Shown: positions 7,588 to 15,176 of the stretch, piece after piece | How the letters are laid out: each line of letters starts with the position of its first letter | Position numbering within the stretch: the stretch's first letter is position 1 | NCBI RefSeq assembly: GCF_943192995.1 | Contig: NZ_CALPCP010000040.1 | Coordinates: 1 to 33,372, forward strand | Length of the DNA stretch: 33,372 nt | DNA from: Flintibacter muris | GTDB taxonomy: Bacteria > Bacillota > Clostridia > Oscillospirales > Oscillospiraceae | Direction: 5' to 3' | Notes under the pieces: model-generated | Database searches by the model: none | Seen by the model: the letters and a program-made list of their open reading frames with translations, nothing else | Told to the model about the DNA's origin: nothing | Translations under genes and position numbers: made by a program

Positions 7588-7858
7588 ATATTTTCTATCA
7601 GTTTCGTTGCAGAATTTCTCAATATCCTGATGTTGTTGTGATTCTGAAATATTGACACTATATTACCAGTCAAAGCCGAAAAGTTAATAAGTCATATATT
7701 AATACAAAACAAGTCCCTATTCGGTTTCGTGTTCTCGGTAGGGTTCCAACCGTTGTACCACAATAATTTAAGAGGCAATAGAAACGCAAAGGCGAATTGG
7801 GAGTGAAGCAACAGAGAAAAACGAAAAGATGGAACTTTTCAACCAAAAACAAACTTGC

Positions 7859-7940
7859 TGAAAAAAGATCACCCGCCAGAGTTGAGTCTGGCGGGTGAGT
7901 GCATCGGAAAATATTAGGGGTGATGATGAGCCATTCTGTA
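7859..7940 (-). terminator. Terminator repeat T2 of the module 2 operon
   Basis: The perfect 11-bp stem CACCCGCCAGA / TCTGGCGGGTG (7870-7880 with 7887-7897) is followed on the minus strand by ATCTTTTTTC. It is a strong intrinsic terminator 90 nt downstream of the stop at 7988. The hairpin plus about 45 bp of flank recurs at 1686-1760 (T1). Confidence 0.8.
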
Positions 7941-7987
7941 TGAGTAGAAACGGGGCTGTGCCTTTTCGTTCAGAACGCCGAACGGTC

Positions 7988-9466
7988 TCAATATTTTTGG
8001 GGATCATACTGTCCTTCCGGGGCCAGCTGGCCCTCGGAGGTCCATTGGTACATCCGCCACTGCCAGCTTGGCGCATGGAAGCCGGAGGCCAGCAGTTCAG
8101 ACGGCAGGGTGTAGGGGTACTGCCAACAGCTGCGCTTGTGAGCGGCGGTCACGGAGAAATTGTAGAGAGAGATGGCCTCCGGGAAAGTGGGTGTCACCTC
8201 CCAGAACAGGAAGCCTTCCGTGGGGCCGCTGACATCCTCCGGCAGAGAGAAGTTGGCGTAATAGCAGGGTGTTCCAGCGTTGTCTGTATCGAACCAGAAA
8301 TCCAGCGGCGTGGTGTAAGCGTTCCCGGCACTGTCCTGCCATTTCAGCACTCCGTCCGGCTGGGTGGTCCAAGCCGTGACGCCCTGATAGTCCTGGGCGA
8401 CCTGGATGCCCTCCATATAGCCGCCGGAGGCCTCATTTGGGTTCCAGCGCAGATAGGCCAGATAGACCGTGTGGAACCCATATTTCTCGTCCCGCACCGG
8501 GACTTCCACAGTGACAATGCTGGGCATCCCGTCTGGAAGATCGCTTTCGTCATTGCGATACCCCTCTTTTTTCGCTCCATAGGCCCCTTCAAACCGGGCC
8601 AGCTCACTGCCATCCAGCCGACCCAGAATATCCTCCGGGAAGCCCAGCTCCAGCAGCTCAGAACGGAGAGGAGAGTCGCTGGCGGTCGTACCATATACCT
8701 GCGTCTGGACACCGGCGGGCAGGCGGGAGAACAGCAGCGGCATAACGGCGATGATCAGGAGGTGGAGGCCCAGCCATACCCCCAGGGCCAGTCCATTGGA
8801 GACGGCCATGGGAGCGGGCTTCATGGCATAGCCCGCCTGATCCAGACTTTTGCCGATTCTGCGCAGACTCAGAATCAGGCAGATCCATAGAATCAGCAGC
8901 GGCCCCACCAGCAGCCAACCCTCCAGTCCAATGAGGGCCATAGGGATCAGCAGGGCCTCCAGGATGACCAGCCCTCCAGCGGCAGCGGTGCGAGGCTTCT
9001 GTCCGGCCTGATAGAATATTCCCTTCAATCCCTGCCACAGTCCGCCGACCACAAAGACCAGAACCATCTGGATCAGGACTGTCCACAGCGCATCGTAGAG
9101 AGGAACCGGGCCGGTGGTAGTGTTCCACTCCTGACCAATCAGACTGGCAAGCCAATGATCCAGGGGTGTCGCCTGGAACAACACAGTGGTCAGGCGTAGC
9201 AGGGCGTACAGGGTGGCACAGGCGTAGGCGAAGCGGAACCCGCTGTTCTCCCGCCGCAGGGGGGTCAGGCCCAGCCACAGCAGCGCCGTCCCCACCGCTG
9301 GCAGAATGGTGTTCAGGCCGAAAAAGTTGAGGGTGATGGTAATGAGCGCCAGCCCCCAGCAGATCTGGCCGATGGGCTTTTTCCACGGACAGGGGGGCTT
9401 TAGCTCGGACAGCTCGGGCGGCAGTTGGGCGGAGCCTTCATAGAGCAGACGGTCAAATTCATCCAT
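7988..9466 (-). CDS. Large membrane protein with extracytoplasmic domain, sigma-linked
   Basis: This 492-residue protein has a short cytoplasmic N-terminus of about 30 residues, about six or seven TM segments to residue 250, and a soluble C-terminal half of about 240 residues rich in aromatic and acidic residues. The C-terminal half includes CCWQYPYTLP-like Trp/Tyr patches near the end and is probably outside the membrane. I do not recognise the family. It overlaps the ECF sigma gene by 8 bp, so it is translated with it and may act as its membrane sensor or anti-sigma factor. The start is the ATG at 9466, with GGGAGG 8 nt upstream. The GTG at 9475 lies within the Shine-Dalgarno and is rejected. 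The operon ends at terminator T2. Confidence 0.7.
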   Translation of the reverse strand: MDEFDRLLYEGSAQLPPELSELKPPCPWKKPIGQICWGLALITITLNFFGLNTILPAVGTALLWLGLTPLRRENSGFRFAYACATLYALLRLTTVLFQATPLDHWLASLIGQEWNTTTGPVPLYDALWTVLIQMVLVFVVGGLWQGLKGIFYQAGQKPRTAAAGGLVILEALLIPMALIGLEGWLLVGPLLILWICLILSLRRIGKSLDQAGYAMKPAPMAVSNGLALGVWLGLHLLIIAVMPLLFSRLPAGVQTQVYGTTASDSPLRSELLELGFPEDILGRLDGSELARFEGAYGAKKEGYRNDESDLPDGMPSIVTVEVPVRDEKYGFHTVYLAYLRWNPNEASGGYMEGIQVAQDYQGVTAWTTQPDGVLKWQDSAGNAYTTPLDFWFDTDNAGTPCYYANFSLPEDVSGPTEGFLFWEVTPTFPEAISLYNFSVTAAHKRSCWQYPYTLPSELLASGFHAPSWQWRMYQWTSEGQLAPEGQYDPQKY

Positions 9467-10001
9467 GGAATACACCTCCCAGTTCCGACTGTAAATGCTT
9501 GCGGATGCGGTACAGCTTTCCCTCCACTGCCCGGACGGTCATGCCCGATTCGGCTGCGATTTGGGCGGTAGGCTGGTAGTAGTAATATTTGCGCAGGAAC
9601 AGGTCCCGGTCCCTGCGGCCCAGCCGCTCAACCGCCGCCCACAGAGCCCGCGCCGCCTCCGCTTTGAGAAGGGACTGCTCCGGGCCGTCGGCGGTGTCCG
9701 GCATGGCCTTGTCCAGTGTACCGCCCTCCCTGCGGCGCTCATTCCCTCGGCGGCGGTTGAGAGCAGCGTTTCGGGCCAGATGGGTGAGCCAGGTGGTCAG
9801 GGCGGCCCGGCCCGGGTCGAAGGCGCCGATGGAGTCCCACACCCGGAGCAGCACGTCGGATAGGCACTCCTCCCGGTCCCGCTCGTCAGGGAGGATGGGG
9901 GCGATGATGTACCGAAGCAGAGGGGTGTACGCCGTCTGGAATTGCTCCATCGCCCCATTCTGCCGGTTTTGCAGGGCGTGAACCAGCCGCGTATCCTCCA
10001 C
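9459..10001 (-). CDS. ECF RNA polymerase sigma factor, module 2
   Basis: This 180-residue sigma factor has region 2 at about residues 15-85 (DREECLSDVLLRVWDSIGAFDP... LTTWLTHLARNAALNRRR) and region 4 at about 120-172 (RDRDLFLRKYYYYQPTAQIAAESGMTVRAVEGKLYRIRKHL). It is only distantly like the module 1 and 3 sigma factors. The start is GTG at 10001, with AAGGAGGG 7 nt upstream. An open frame upstream to 10088 has no ribosome binding site. It is co-translated with the membrane protein that follows. It likely senses an envelope signal through that protein, by analogy with other ECF pairs. Confidence 0.92.
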   Translation of the reverse strand: MEDTRLVHALQNRQNGAMEQFQTAYTPLLRYIIAPILPDERDREECLSDVLLRVWDSIGAFDPGRAALTTWLTHLARNAALNRRRGNERRREGGTLDKAMPDTADGPEQSLLKAEAARALWAAVERLGRRDRDLFLRKYYYYQPTAQIAAESGMTVRAVEGKLYRIRKHLQSELGGVFHG

Positions 10002-10090
10002 GATGACTCCCTCCTTTTTCTTCGTATGTCCTACTATACACCGGAGACGGCAAAATCCCACAAAATTTTTTTGCAAAATTAAGAGCACAG

Positions 10091-10131
10091 AAAAACCTGC
10101 CCGCTCTCAATGGAAGACGGGCAGGCATCCA
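10091..10131 (-). terminator. Terminator of the module 3 operon (repeat U1)
   Basis: The stem CCTGCCCG / CGGGCAGG (10096-10103 with 10118-10125) is followed on the minus strand by TTTTTC. It lies about 50 nt after the stop at 10173. The 36-bp unit starting at 10096 recurs at 11475-11510 with about 83% identity. Confidence 0.8.
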
Positions 10132-10172
10132 GTGTGGAACTATTCTGCTATTAAGTCAGATGGGATTTTATA

Positions 10173-10910
10173 TCATTGTTTCTCCCCATATTCACAAATT
10201 ATGGCGGCAATCTGGTCAAATATCTCCCGGTCGGTGTGATAGCTGAATGTGCCGTATGGCTGATCCCACACATCGACATGAACCTCGCAATCCTTGCCCA
10301 CGTTGTAGAGTATGACATTTGCGACAGTTACATTGTCTTTTACCAGATCCAGAACGATTGAGCCCTCAAGCCCCTCCACCGATGTATCTTGGGGCAAAAA
10401 GGGGATATAGCTCAGTAGGTTACCCAGTTCCGCCCGGTAGGTCGCATCGTTTAGCACATCCATGACGACGTTGGTCAAGGTAGCACCGGAAGCATTGTTC
10501 AGCCACCAGATGTCGAGTTCAGGGGAACCGCTTTGAAAGGTAGTGTAGGTGTAGGTGCCCTTCACTCGATCCGGTTCAGTCACGCCGCTCACCCAGTCCC
10601 AGTTTCGGGGGATGAAGGTGTAGCACAGACAGAACACAACCACAGCGGCTAACAGGAACAGAACACAGGCGGTTCTAATGTTCTTTTTCCGCCGGAGTTG
10701 ATCCTGACGCCGCTTGTACCGTTCCCACAGTTCCCCGTCCTTCTCTGCGGGCATGGAGATGGGAACGCGCATTTTCCGCAGTTCCTCCCGGCAAACGGGG
10801 CAGTCTTTCAAATGCTCCCGCACCAGCTGCGTGGTTTCCTCACTGGCTGCTCCGTCCTCATATAGAGGCAGCAAATCGTGGATGACACCACATTCAACCT
10901 CATATTTCAT
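10173..10910 (-). CDS. Zinc-finger anti-sigma factor, module 3
   Basis: This 245-residue protein starts with an anti-sigma zinc domain: Cys7, then HLKDCPVCREEL with His33, Cys37 and Cys40, matching HxxxCxxC. A basic linker (KRRQDQLRRKKN, about residues 66-77) and one TM helix (about 79-99) follow. The rest, about 145 residues, is extracytoplasmic and of unknown family. Such proteins hold their cognate sigma factor at the membrane and release it on an envelope signal or cleavage. Its ATG overlaps the sigma gene by 11 bp, so the two are co-translated. The start at 10910 has no strong Shine-Dalgarno of its own, which fits coupling. Confidence 0.85.
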   Translation of the reverse strand: MKYEVECGVIHDLLPLYEDGAASEETTQLVREHLKDCPVCREELRKMRVPISMPAEKDGELWERYKRRQDQLRRKKNIRTACVLFLLAAVVVFCLCYTFIPRNWDWVSGVTEPDRVKGTYTYTTFQSGSPELDIWWLNNASGATLTNVVMDVLNDATYRAELGNLLSYIPFLPQDTSVEGLEGSIVLDLVKDNVTVANVILYNVGKDCEVHVDVWDQPYGTFSYHTDREIFDQIAAIICEYGEKQ

Positions 10911-11394
10911 GTTCCGTTTCCTCCATTTGTGTCGTAATCTGTACCCTTGCCCGGTAGAAGGTCACCCGCGCCCAGTTGGCGCTTTTACCGAACAGCCGCC
11001 CAATCTTCTCAAAGGGCAGTTCTCCGAACACTCGCAGGGTGAATACTTCTTTGTAGGGTTCCGCCATGCTGTGGAGGAATTGGTGGATGGCAAACGCCTG
11101 CTCCTCGTCCTCCACCTGCTCCTCGATACGCACTCCCTCCGGCAACTCTTGGGGCAGCTCCTCCTGAGAGATGGTGCGCTTCTGGGCGCGGCAGTGGTCG
11201 TAGAACCCGTTTCGGGCAATGGTGAACAACCAAGAGCGGATGTCCTTGGAGCCATCGAATTTCTCAAACGCCTTGAGCGCCTTGAAAAATGTCTCCTGAG
11301 TAATCTCCTCCGCCAACGGTCCGTCTTGGGTCAGTCCCAGGGTGAAGCGGTACACGTCCCGGAAATACCGCTGGTAGGCATCCTCAAATTCCAT
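10900..11394 (-). CDS. ECF RNA polymerase sigma factor, module 3
   Basis: This 164-residue sigma factor has region 2 at about residues 5-70 (LAEEITQETFFKALKAFEKFDGSKDIRSWLFTIARNGFYDHCR) and region 4 at about 108-155 (EVFTLRVFGELPFEKIGRLFGKSANWARVTFYRARVQI). It is SigW/SigM-like in layout. The start ATG at 11394 follows AGAAGGAGGTGAAC. It is paired with the zinc-finger anti-sigma that follows. The upstream promoter has the same element spacing as that of module 1, supporting autoregulation. Confidence 0.94.
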   Translation of the reverse strand: MEFEDAYQRYFRDVYRFTLGLTQDGPLAEEITQETFFKALKAFEKFDGSKDIRSWLFTIARNGFYDHCRAQKRTISQEELPQELPEGVRIEEQVEDEEQAFAIHQFLHSMAEPYKEVFTLRVFGELPFEKIGRLFGKSANWARVTFYRARVQITTQMEETEHEI

Positions 11395-11418
11395 GGCCGT
11401 TCACCTCCTTCTGCCATA

Positions 11419-11446
11419 TTAACGTACAAGAGGGAAAAACGTTACA
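11419..11446 (-). promoter_or_regulatory. ECF-type promoter of module 3
   Basis: On the minus strand TGTAAC (11446-11441) is followed after 16 nt by CGTTAA (11424-11419), 25 bp before the sigma start codon. TGTAAC with CGTT/CGTA is the classic form of ECF promoters in Firmicutes (SigW/SigM-like), so autoregulation is likely. Confidence 0.65.
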
Positions 11447-11474
11447 GACTTTTTTCATGGGGGGCGTGTTTTTG

Positions 11475-11510
11475 CCTGCCCGCTTTCTATGGGAGGCGGA
11501 CAGGCATCTA
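11475..11510. repeat. Orphan terminator-like repeat U2
   Basis: This repeats the 36-bp unit at 10096-10131. The stem is CCTGCCCG with CGGACAGG (one weakened pair). It lacks a T run on either strand, so it would not terminate well. It sits just upstream of the module 3 promoter. The module is thus bracketed by U1 and U2. Confidence 0.6.
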
Positions 11511-11538
11511 CTACAGGAGATTATGAGGAATAAGACTC

Positions 11539-12561
11539 CTATAATTTTTGGATTGAATACATTTCATCATATAATTCAAGCCTTTGTAAAATCGTATCCA
11601 TAATCTGCTTGGTGCAGGGCATATCTTGACTCATAATCCTGATTCCACCACTGGTAGGATAATTCTCACCAGCTGCGTAGCGATTATCTATACTGATTAT
11701 TAGATCTGATGCAGTGTGAAATCCAATGTATCGTGAAAACTCCCACGGATACAAAGTCTCTTGACCATTTATATCAAACAAATTGAATTTCTTAAATCCA
11801 CTGAACCAGCACTCTTCAAAAGAAAATTCTTTTTCCAAGACGTTCAAAAAGTCAATAAGTGCAGTATGTCCTGGAGTTGCCCATTCTTGTGGGTATTTTA
11901 CATAAAATTCAACTTTATGGCATTCATATGCCTCTGGGGAATAAGACTCTGCAAGATATTTGAAGGTCTTATTATTAAGTTTGGTGCTGTGGCTGGTTGC
12001 ACTATAAAACATATATGAAAATGCAAAGTAAAATAGCAGACTGGAGAATGTGTCGCTGGTATAAGCAACAAAGTGGCCGTTCCTTTTGATAATTTGATCA
12101 GGAATTGTAGTGCTAGGAGAAAAGCCCCAGCCTTCTCCTGAGAACTGTGAGAGAGCAAAATGCCAATACGGTGGTTCGCTTGGTGATTCTTTTATTTCTT
12201 GTCCTCTGGTGGATCTATCTAATAAATCTTCAATCTCGTCCGCTGCGCCACAGGCCATTCTCCCATAGAATCTTGACATTTCATAAGTTAAGTACTCTGA
12301 AAAAAGTCCACCATCTGCTGTCCCCATTTCTTGCAAATACATTTTGTATGAGGCAGGCAGTGGCGTTCCGTATGTATGCATAACTAATTTTTCCAAATAG
12401 CGTATGTCTTTATCTGAATCTGGTTTTATTTTTTTGACCCACTCTGGATTAAAAACAGAGATACAATGTTTAATCTTTTGGAACAGTTCTTCCGCCGAGT
12501 TTGGAGGACAAGTAAATAATGGACGCAAACTATACCGCATTATTTTCACCACACTTTTCAA
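11539..12561 (-). CDS. SUKH (SMI1/KNR4)-like protein
   Basis: This 340-residue soluble protein has no signal peptide. Near residues 50-90 it shows IRYLEKLVMHTYGTPLPASYKMYL followed by QEMGTADGGLF, the start of the SUKH fold (a short helix, then LPxSYKxFL and a Gly-rich turn). SUKH proteins are often immunity proteins against polymorphic toxins in bacteria. The remaining 250 residues are not recognised. It is lower in GC than its neighbours. The start is TTG at 12561, with GAGGAG 5 nt upstream and overlapping the TGA of the DUF1801 gene; an ATG at 12540 is the alternative. No toxin gene lies beside it. Family assignment is moderate; an immunity role is inference. Confidence 0.6.
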   Translation of the reverse strand: MKSVVKIMRYSLRPLFTCPPNSAEELFQKIKHCISVFNPEWVKKIKPDSDKDIRYLEKLVMHTYGTPLPASYKMYLQEMGTADGGLFSEYLTYEMSRFYGRMACGAADEIEDLLDRSTRGQEIKESPSEPPYWHFALSQFSGEGWGFSPSTTIPDQIIKRNGHFVAYTSDTFSSLLFYFAFSYMFYSATSHSTKLNNKTFKYLAESYSPEAYECHKVEFYVKYPQEWATPGHTALIDFLNVLEKEFSFEECWFSGFKKFNLFDINGQETLYPWEFSRYIGFHTASDLIISIDNRYAAGENYPTSGGIRIMSQDMPCTKQIMDTILQRLELYDEMYSIQKL

Positions 12562-12959
12562 TTATTCTCCTCGCACCACTTCGCAATCTCCCCAATCAGC
12601 TCCAGCGGGAGCGGCTTGCTGTAGGGGAGTTGGATCGTGCCCTTGCTGGTCTTGTACTCTGTCAGCCGGGCGGCAAACGCCTCCACAGCCTCCGGGCCGG
12701 GGTACAGGCCGACGTGCCGCTTGGAGGCCGCGAACTGGATCAGGTTGCGGCCCTTCCAGTAGGTGGGCATACTCCAGGAGATCTTCTCCCTGGCCTCCGG
12801 GATGCTGGCCTTGATAGCGGCGTTGATCTGCCGCAGATAGTCCTGCGCTTCCTCTGGCTGGGCGGCAATGTACTCCTCAATCGTCGCCGGAGGCTTCCCG
12901 CAGTAATGGCTCTGCTCCTTGTTTTTGAACGACCGACCGCACTTAGGACATACCCACAT
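12558..12959 (-). CDS. DUF1801 (YdhG-like) protein with N-terminal zinc ribbon
   Basis: This 133-residue protein begins with a two-Cys knuckle and Cys/His pair (MWVCPKCGRSF... HYCG), a zinc-ribbon-like unit. A DUF1801 domain follows from about residue 26 to the end (IEEYIAAQPEEAQDYLRQI, SMPTYWKGRNLIQFAASKRHVGLYP). DUF1801 proteins are small cytoplasmic proteins of unclear function, and some are called iron chaperone-like on the basis of frataxin-like folds. The start ATG follows AGGAGGAAGCAGCC. The gene sits between the DUF2200 and SUKH-like genes on the same strand, with tight spacing, so the three form an operon. Confidence 0.85.
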   Translation of the reverse strand: MWVCPKCGRSFKNKEQSHYCGKPPATIEEYIAAQPEEAQDYLRQINAAIKASIPEAREKISWSMPTYWKGRNLIQFAASKRHVGLYPGPEAVEAFAARLTEYKTSKGTIQLPYSKPLPLELIGEIAKWCEENN

Positions 12960-12971
12960 GGCTGCTTCCTC

Positions 12972-13322
12972 CTATTTCCGCAGAATCTTCTCCATCGGCT
13001 TCCTCTTTGCCAACTCGTCGATCAGCTTGTCCAGGTAGCGGATCTCCCGCATGAGCGGGTCTTCCACTTCCTCCACCCGGACGCCGCAGACAACGCCCTT
13101 GATCAGCGTCCGGTTCGGGTTGGGCTGGGGTGCGTTGCGGAAAAAGTCCCCATAGCAGACGGCAGCGGAGCGGGATGCCTCCAGTTGCTCCAGGCTATAC
13201 CCCGTCAGCCAGCAGATGACTTCATCTACCTCGGCCTTTGTCCGGCCCTTCCTGGTGGCCTTATCCAACAGAAGCCCGTAGATCTTCCCAAAATCCATCT
13301 GAAATACTTTGTCGTTGTTCAT
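12972..13322 (-). CDS. DUF2200 domain protein
   Basis: This 116-residue protein matches the DUF2200 pattern. It has [36 protein letters not shown] in the first half and an [55 protein letters not shown] second half, described here from its landmarks. The function of the family is unknown. The start is the ATG at 13322, with GGGAG 10 nt upstream; the GTG at 13331 lies too close to that site. The gene lies 12 bp upstream of the DUF1801 gene and is probably co-transcribed with it. Confidence 0.85.
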   Translation of the reverse strand: MNNDKVFQMDFGKIYGLLLDKATRKGRTKAEVDEVICWLTGYSLEQLEASRSAAVCYGDFFRNAPQPNPNRTLIKGVVCGVRVEEVEDPLMREIRYLDKLIDELAKRKPMEKILRK

Positions 13323-13511
13323 ACGCTGCACACTCCCGGCGATGATACCCTATCTTACCACACTCTATATCGTTTTGCAAAGAGCTGGCCTGAACCTTGG
13401 GCAGGTCAACGGAAAGGGTTTCATTCTTTGTTTTCGGTTACGCAATATCTGAGCAGTAAATCTGCTCCCCGGTGCTGTATTTTCCTGTCTATACTCTGTG
13501 CCGCCACGAGG

Positions 13512-13543
13512 AAGGGCCATCCATCTTCCTGGATGGCCCTCCT
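13512..13543 (-). terminator. Stem-loop after the CAP-domain gene
   Basis: The perfect 11-bp stem AGGGCCATCCA / TGGATGGCCCT (13513-13523 with 13530-13540) has a 6-nt loop, 17 nt downstream of the stop at 13558. The following minus-strand sequence TTCCTCG is T-poor, so termination strength is uncertain. Confidence 0.55.
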
Positions 13544-13557
13544 TGAGTACTATTCGC

Positions 13558-14331
13558 TTATGCATAGAAGTTGACACTGTTGGGTATCCCGACGAACATG
13601 TAGCAGTAGGTGACGTCGTCGTACTGGGTCACACCTACACCGATGCAGTCGCATCTGGGGTCTATCATGGTTTCGAAGTGACCGGGGGAGTTGATCCAGT
13701 TGTCGACGGCGCGTTGGGCGGCGTCGGCGGTGCTGGTGAACACGGTGAGATTGGACCCGAAGCCGTAGGGGTAGCCGGCGTCCACAGCGGCCTGGCTCTC
13801 CTCTGGAGCGTGATGCCAGGTGTAGCGTCGGTTGGAGCAGGATTGGGCGGCGTTCATCAGAGCCTCGTTGACCGGCAGCTCCGGTACCCCGTTGTCCTTT
13901 CGGGTCTGGTTGATGAGCCGGATCATCTCCTGCCGTATTTCCAGGTTGTCTGTCAGGCCGGCACTGTCCCCGCTGGCGGGTGCTTCCAGCGCGGCGGGGG
14001 CTGCGGGACCGACCGTCAACGTCATGCTCCCGCATTCCCCAGCGTTGTTGGATGCGGTGATTTCCACGCTCCCCTCCGCCTTGGCGACAGCCACCCAGAA
14101 GGTCAGCACCTGCTCGACCGCTACCGTGTCCGGGTTGCTGGAGGTGACGGAGTAGTCCGCACCGCTGGGGCCGATGATTAGGCCACTGCGCTCTCCCACC
14201 TCCAAAGTACTGCCCTTGTAACTGCTCACCCGGATGGGCGGGGCCTCCACTGCGATGGCGGGGATAGCGAGGGTTGTTGCGAGGATGGTTGCCGTCAGTG
14301 CGGCGGTAATGCGTTTTTTCGTACTGGTCAT
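13558..14331 (-). CDS. Secreted CAP-domain (SCP/PR-1-like) protein
   Basis: This 257-residue protein has a Sec signal peptide at about 1-27 (basic start STKKR, hydrophobic core, AIA cleavage site). A predicted beta-rich Ig-like (BIG2-type) segment at about 32-108 and an Ala/Pro linker follow. A CAP domain runs from about 128 to the end (EIRQEMIRLINQTRKDNGVPEL, WHHAPEESQ, NWINSPGHFETMIDP, IGVGV). Bacterial CAP proteins such as YkwD are extracellular; their activity is unsettled. The start is the ATG at 14331 with CAGGAGG upstream. The frame stays open to 14400, but without a ribosome binding site. It is monocistronic and likely exported to the wall or medium. Confidence 0.9.
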   Translation of the reverse strand: MTSTKKRITAALTATILATTLAIPAIAVEAPPIRVSSYKGSTLEVGERSGLIIGPSGADYSVTSSNPDTVAVEQVLTFWVAVAKAEGSVEITASNNAGECGSMTLTVGPAAPAALEAPASGDSAGLTDNLEIRQEMIRLINQTRKDNGVPELPVNEALMNAAQSCSNRRYTWHHAPEESQAAVDAGYPYGFGSNLTVFTSTADAAQRAVDNWINSPGHFETMIDPRCDCIGVGVTQYDDVTYCYMFVGIPNSVNFYA

Positions 14332-14503
14332 ACTTTTTCCTCCTGATTTCAGTAATTTGCAGGGCTTTCGCAAGCAACACAATATCGAATGAGGAGGCAA
14401 AAGTCGATAGGAAATTGCAATCTAAAACGGAGAAATCCGGGAGCAAAAACGAAGCATTTTACATAGTGACCATGAGAGGGCTTTGAGGATGCGGTTTATT
14501 TCC

Positions 14504-14529
14504 TGACCACATAATTAGCCACAGACAGA
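14504..14529. repeat. att-like direct repeat, copy A
   Basis: TGACCACATA, then a 5-bp core ATTAG, then CCACAGACAGA. It is identical to copy B at 14770-14795 in both arms and differs only in the core (three of five positions). Conserved arms around a variable core are the pattern left by tyrosine recombinases that tolerate heterologous coupling sequences. Confidence 0.55.
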
Positions 14530-14769
14530 CGTGGAACACATGGAGATACTGGTCTCAGAGAGTGCCAGAGAGTAAATGAAAAGGAGCAGAAATGCCTATA
14601 AACCATTAGAATTAGCATAAAAAATCTTTGCAGACCTCTTTGTCTGTACCAGCGCACACGCTGCTCTGAGGATAAGGGCTGATTTATGGCCTTGAAAATC
14701 TCCATTATCTGTTTCAGACCTGCCATTCTCGTGACAATTTCTGCTTGCTTGGTACGGCTGGGTACTCCT

Positions 14770-14795
14770 TGACCACATATTTGCCCACAGACAGA
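14770..14795. repeat. att-like direct repeat, copy B
   Basis: TGACCACATA, core TTTGC, then CCACAGACAGA. It lies 43 bp beyond the end of the integrase-type fragment. Together with copy A it brackets 240 bp of non-coding DNA, which could be an excision scar or a remnant of a second element. Confidence 0.55.
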
Positions 14796-14830
14796 GAAAA
14801 ACTGGCCCACCGGGGGTGTCCCGGTGGGCC
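14796..14830 (-). terminator. Strong intrinsic terminator
   Basis: The perfect 11-bp stem GGCCCACCGGG / CCCGGTGGGCC (14804-14814 with 14820-14830) has a 5-nt loop and is followed on the minus strand by AGTTTTTC. It is placed 8 bp after the stop of the integrase fragment and ends the minus-strand block. Confidence 0.85.
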
Positions 14831-14837
14831 GCAACTC

Positions 14838-15176
14838 TCAACTTGCCTTATTCTCTGCCCTCAGCCGCTCCTTTTCGGCGGCTACCTCTGTTTTCATCTC
14901 GGTTATCATTACTGCCAACAGCTTTTCACATTCCTCCTCCGTGTCTGCGTAGATGTCTCGGGTGCGCTTTGTCCCATCGGGCCAGGTCACCGTGTACCTT
15001 CCGTTCCAGCGCCCACTTTTGGTCTGACCCAAGTATCCGCTGCCCCAGTAGCGGCGCTTGCCCCGCTTGGGTTTGAAGTCTGTCAGAGTGCGGCTGGCTA
15101 CCGCTTGGGGATTCTCTGCGGAAATCTCTACTTTACCAATACCTCGGTCGATTTTAGCGGCGGCCTGCTTCTGCAT
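14838..15176 (-). CDS. Integrase N-terminal-domain protein (AP2-like), probably truncated
   Basis: This 112-residue product contains a single integrase-type arm-binding domain: GSGYLGQTKSGRWNGRYTVTWPDGTKR, then DIYADTEEECEKLLAVMITEMKTEVAAEKERL. This is the AP2-like DNA-binding domain plus the first helix seen at the N-terminus of Tn916-type tyrosine recombinases. The core-binding and catalytic domains (R...HxxR...Y) are missing, and a terminator follows immediately. It is either a truncated integrase or a stand-alone arm-binding accessory factor. It overlaps the end of mobC by 49 bp, and its start has only a weak ribosome binding site, which favours decay or coupled translation. The adjacent att-like repeats support an integrase origin. 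Confidence 0.65.
   Translation of the reverse strand: MQKQAAAKIDRGIGKVEISAENPQAVASRTLTDFKPKRGKRRYWGSGYLGQTKSGRWNGRYTVTWPDGTKRTRDIYADTEEECEKLLAVMITEMKTEVAAEKERLRAENKAS

Larger units (their letters stand above)
7537..7987. other. Intergenic region between AT-rich gene and module 2
   Basis: This stretch of about 450 bp contains the promoter at 7558-7587 and the terminator repeat T2 at 7859-7940. The rest is AT-rich filler with no open frame carrying a ribosome binding site. The base-composition switch from AT-rich to GC-rich occurs within it, near T2, so it probably contains the right boundary of the inserted AT-rich gene. Confidence 0.5.
14332..14837. other. Gene-free stretch with att-like repeats and a terminator
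   Basis: About 500 bp separate the CAP gene from the mobile-element block. It holds two 26-bp direct repeats (14504-14529 and 14770-14795) and a strong hairpin (14804-14830). Open frames in the minus strand here have no ribosome binding site. I consider the repeats the left boundary of the conjugative-element block. Confidence 0.5.

Noticed and set aside
7670..7852. Small minus-strand frame in the 7.6-7.9 kb gap
   Set aside because: No ribosome binding site and no recognisable features.
12519..13574. Long plus-strand frame opposite the DUF1801 and DUF2200 genes
   Set aside because: Antisense shadow; both minus-strand genes match known families with good starts.
14496..14834. Minus-strand frame through the att-like repeats
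   Set aside because: No start signal, and it runs through both att-like repeats; coding seems accidental, although a decayed integrase tail cannot be fully excluded.
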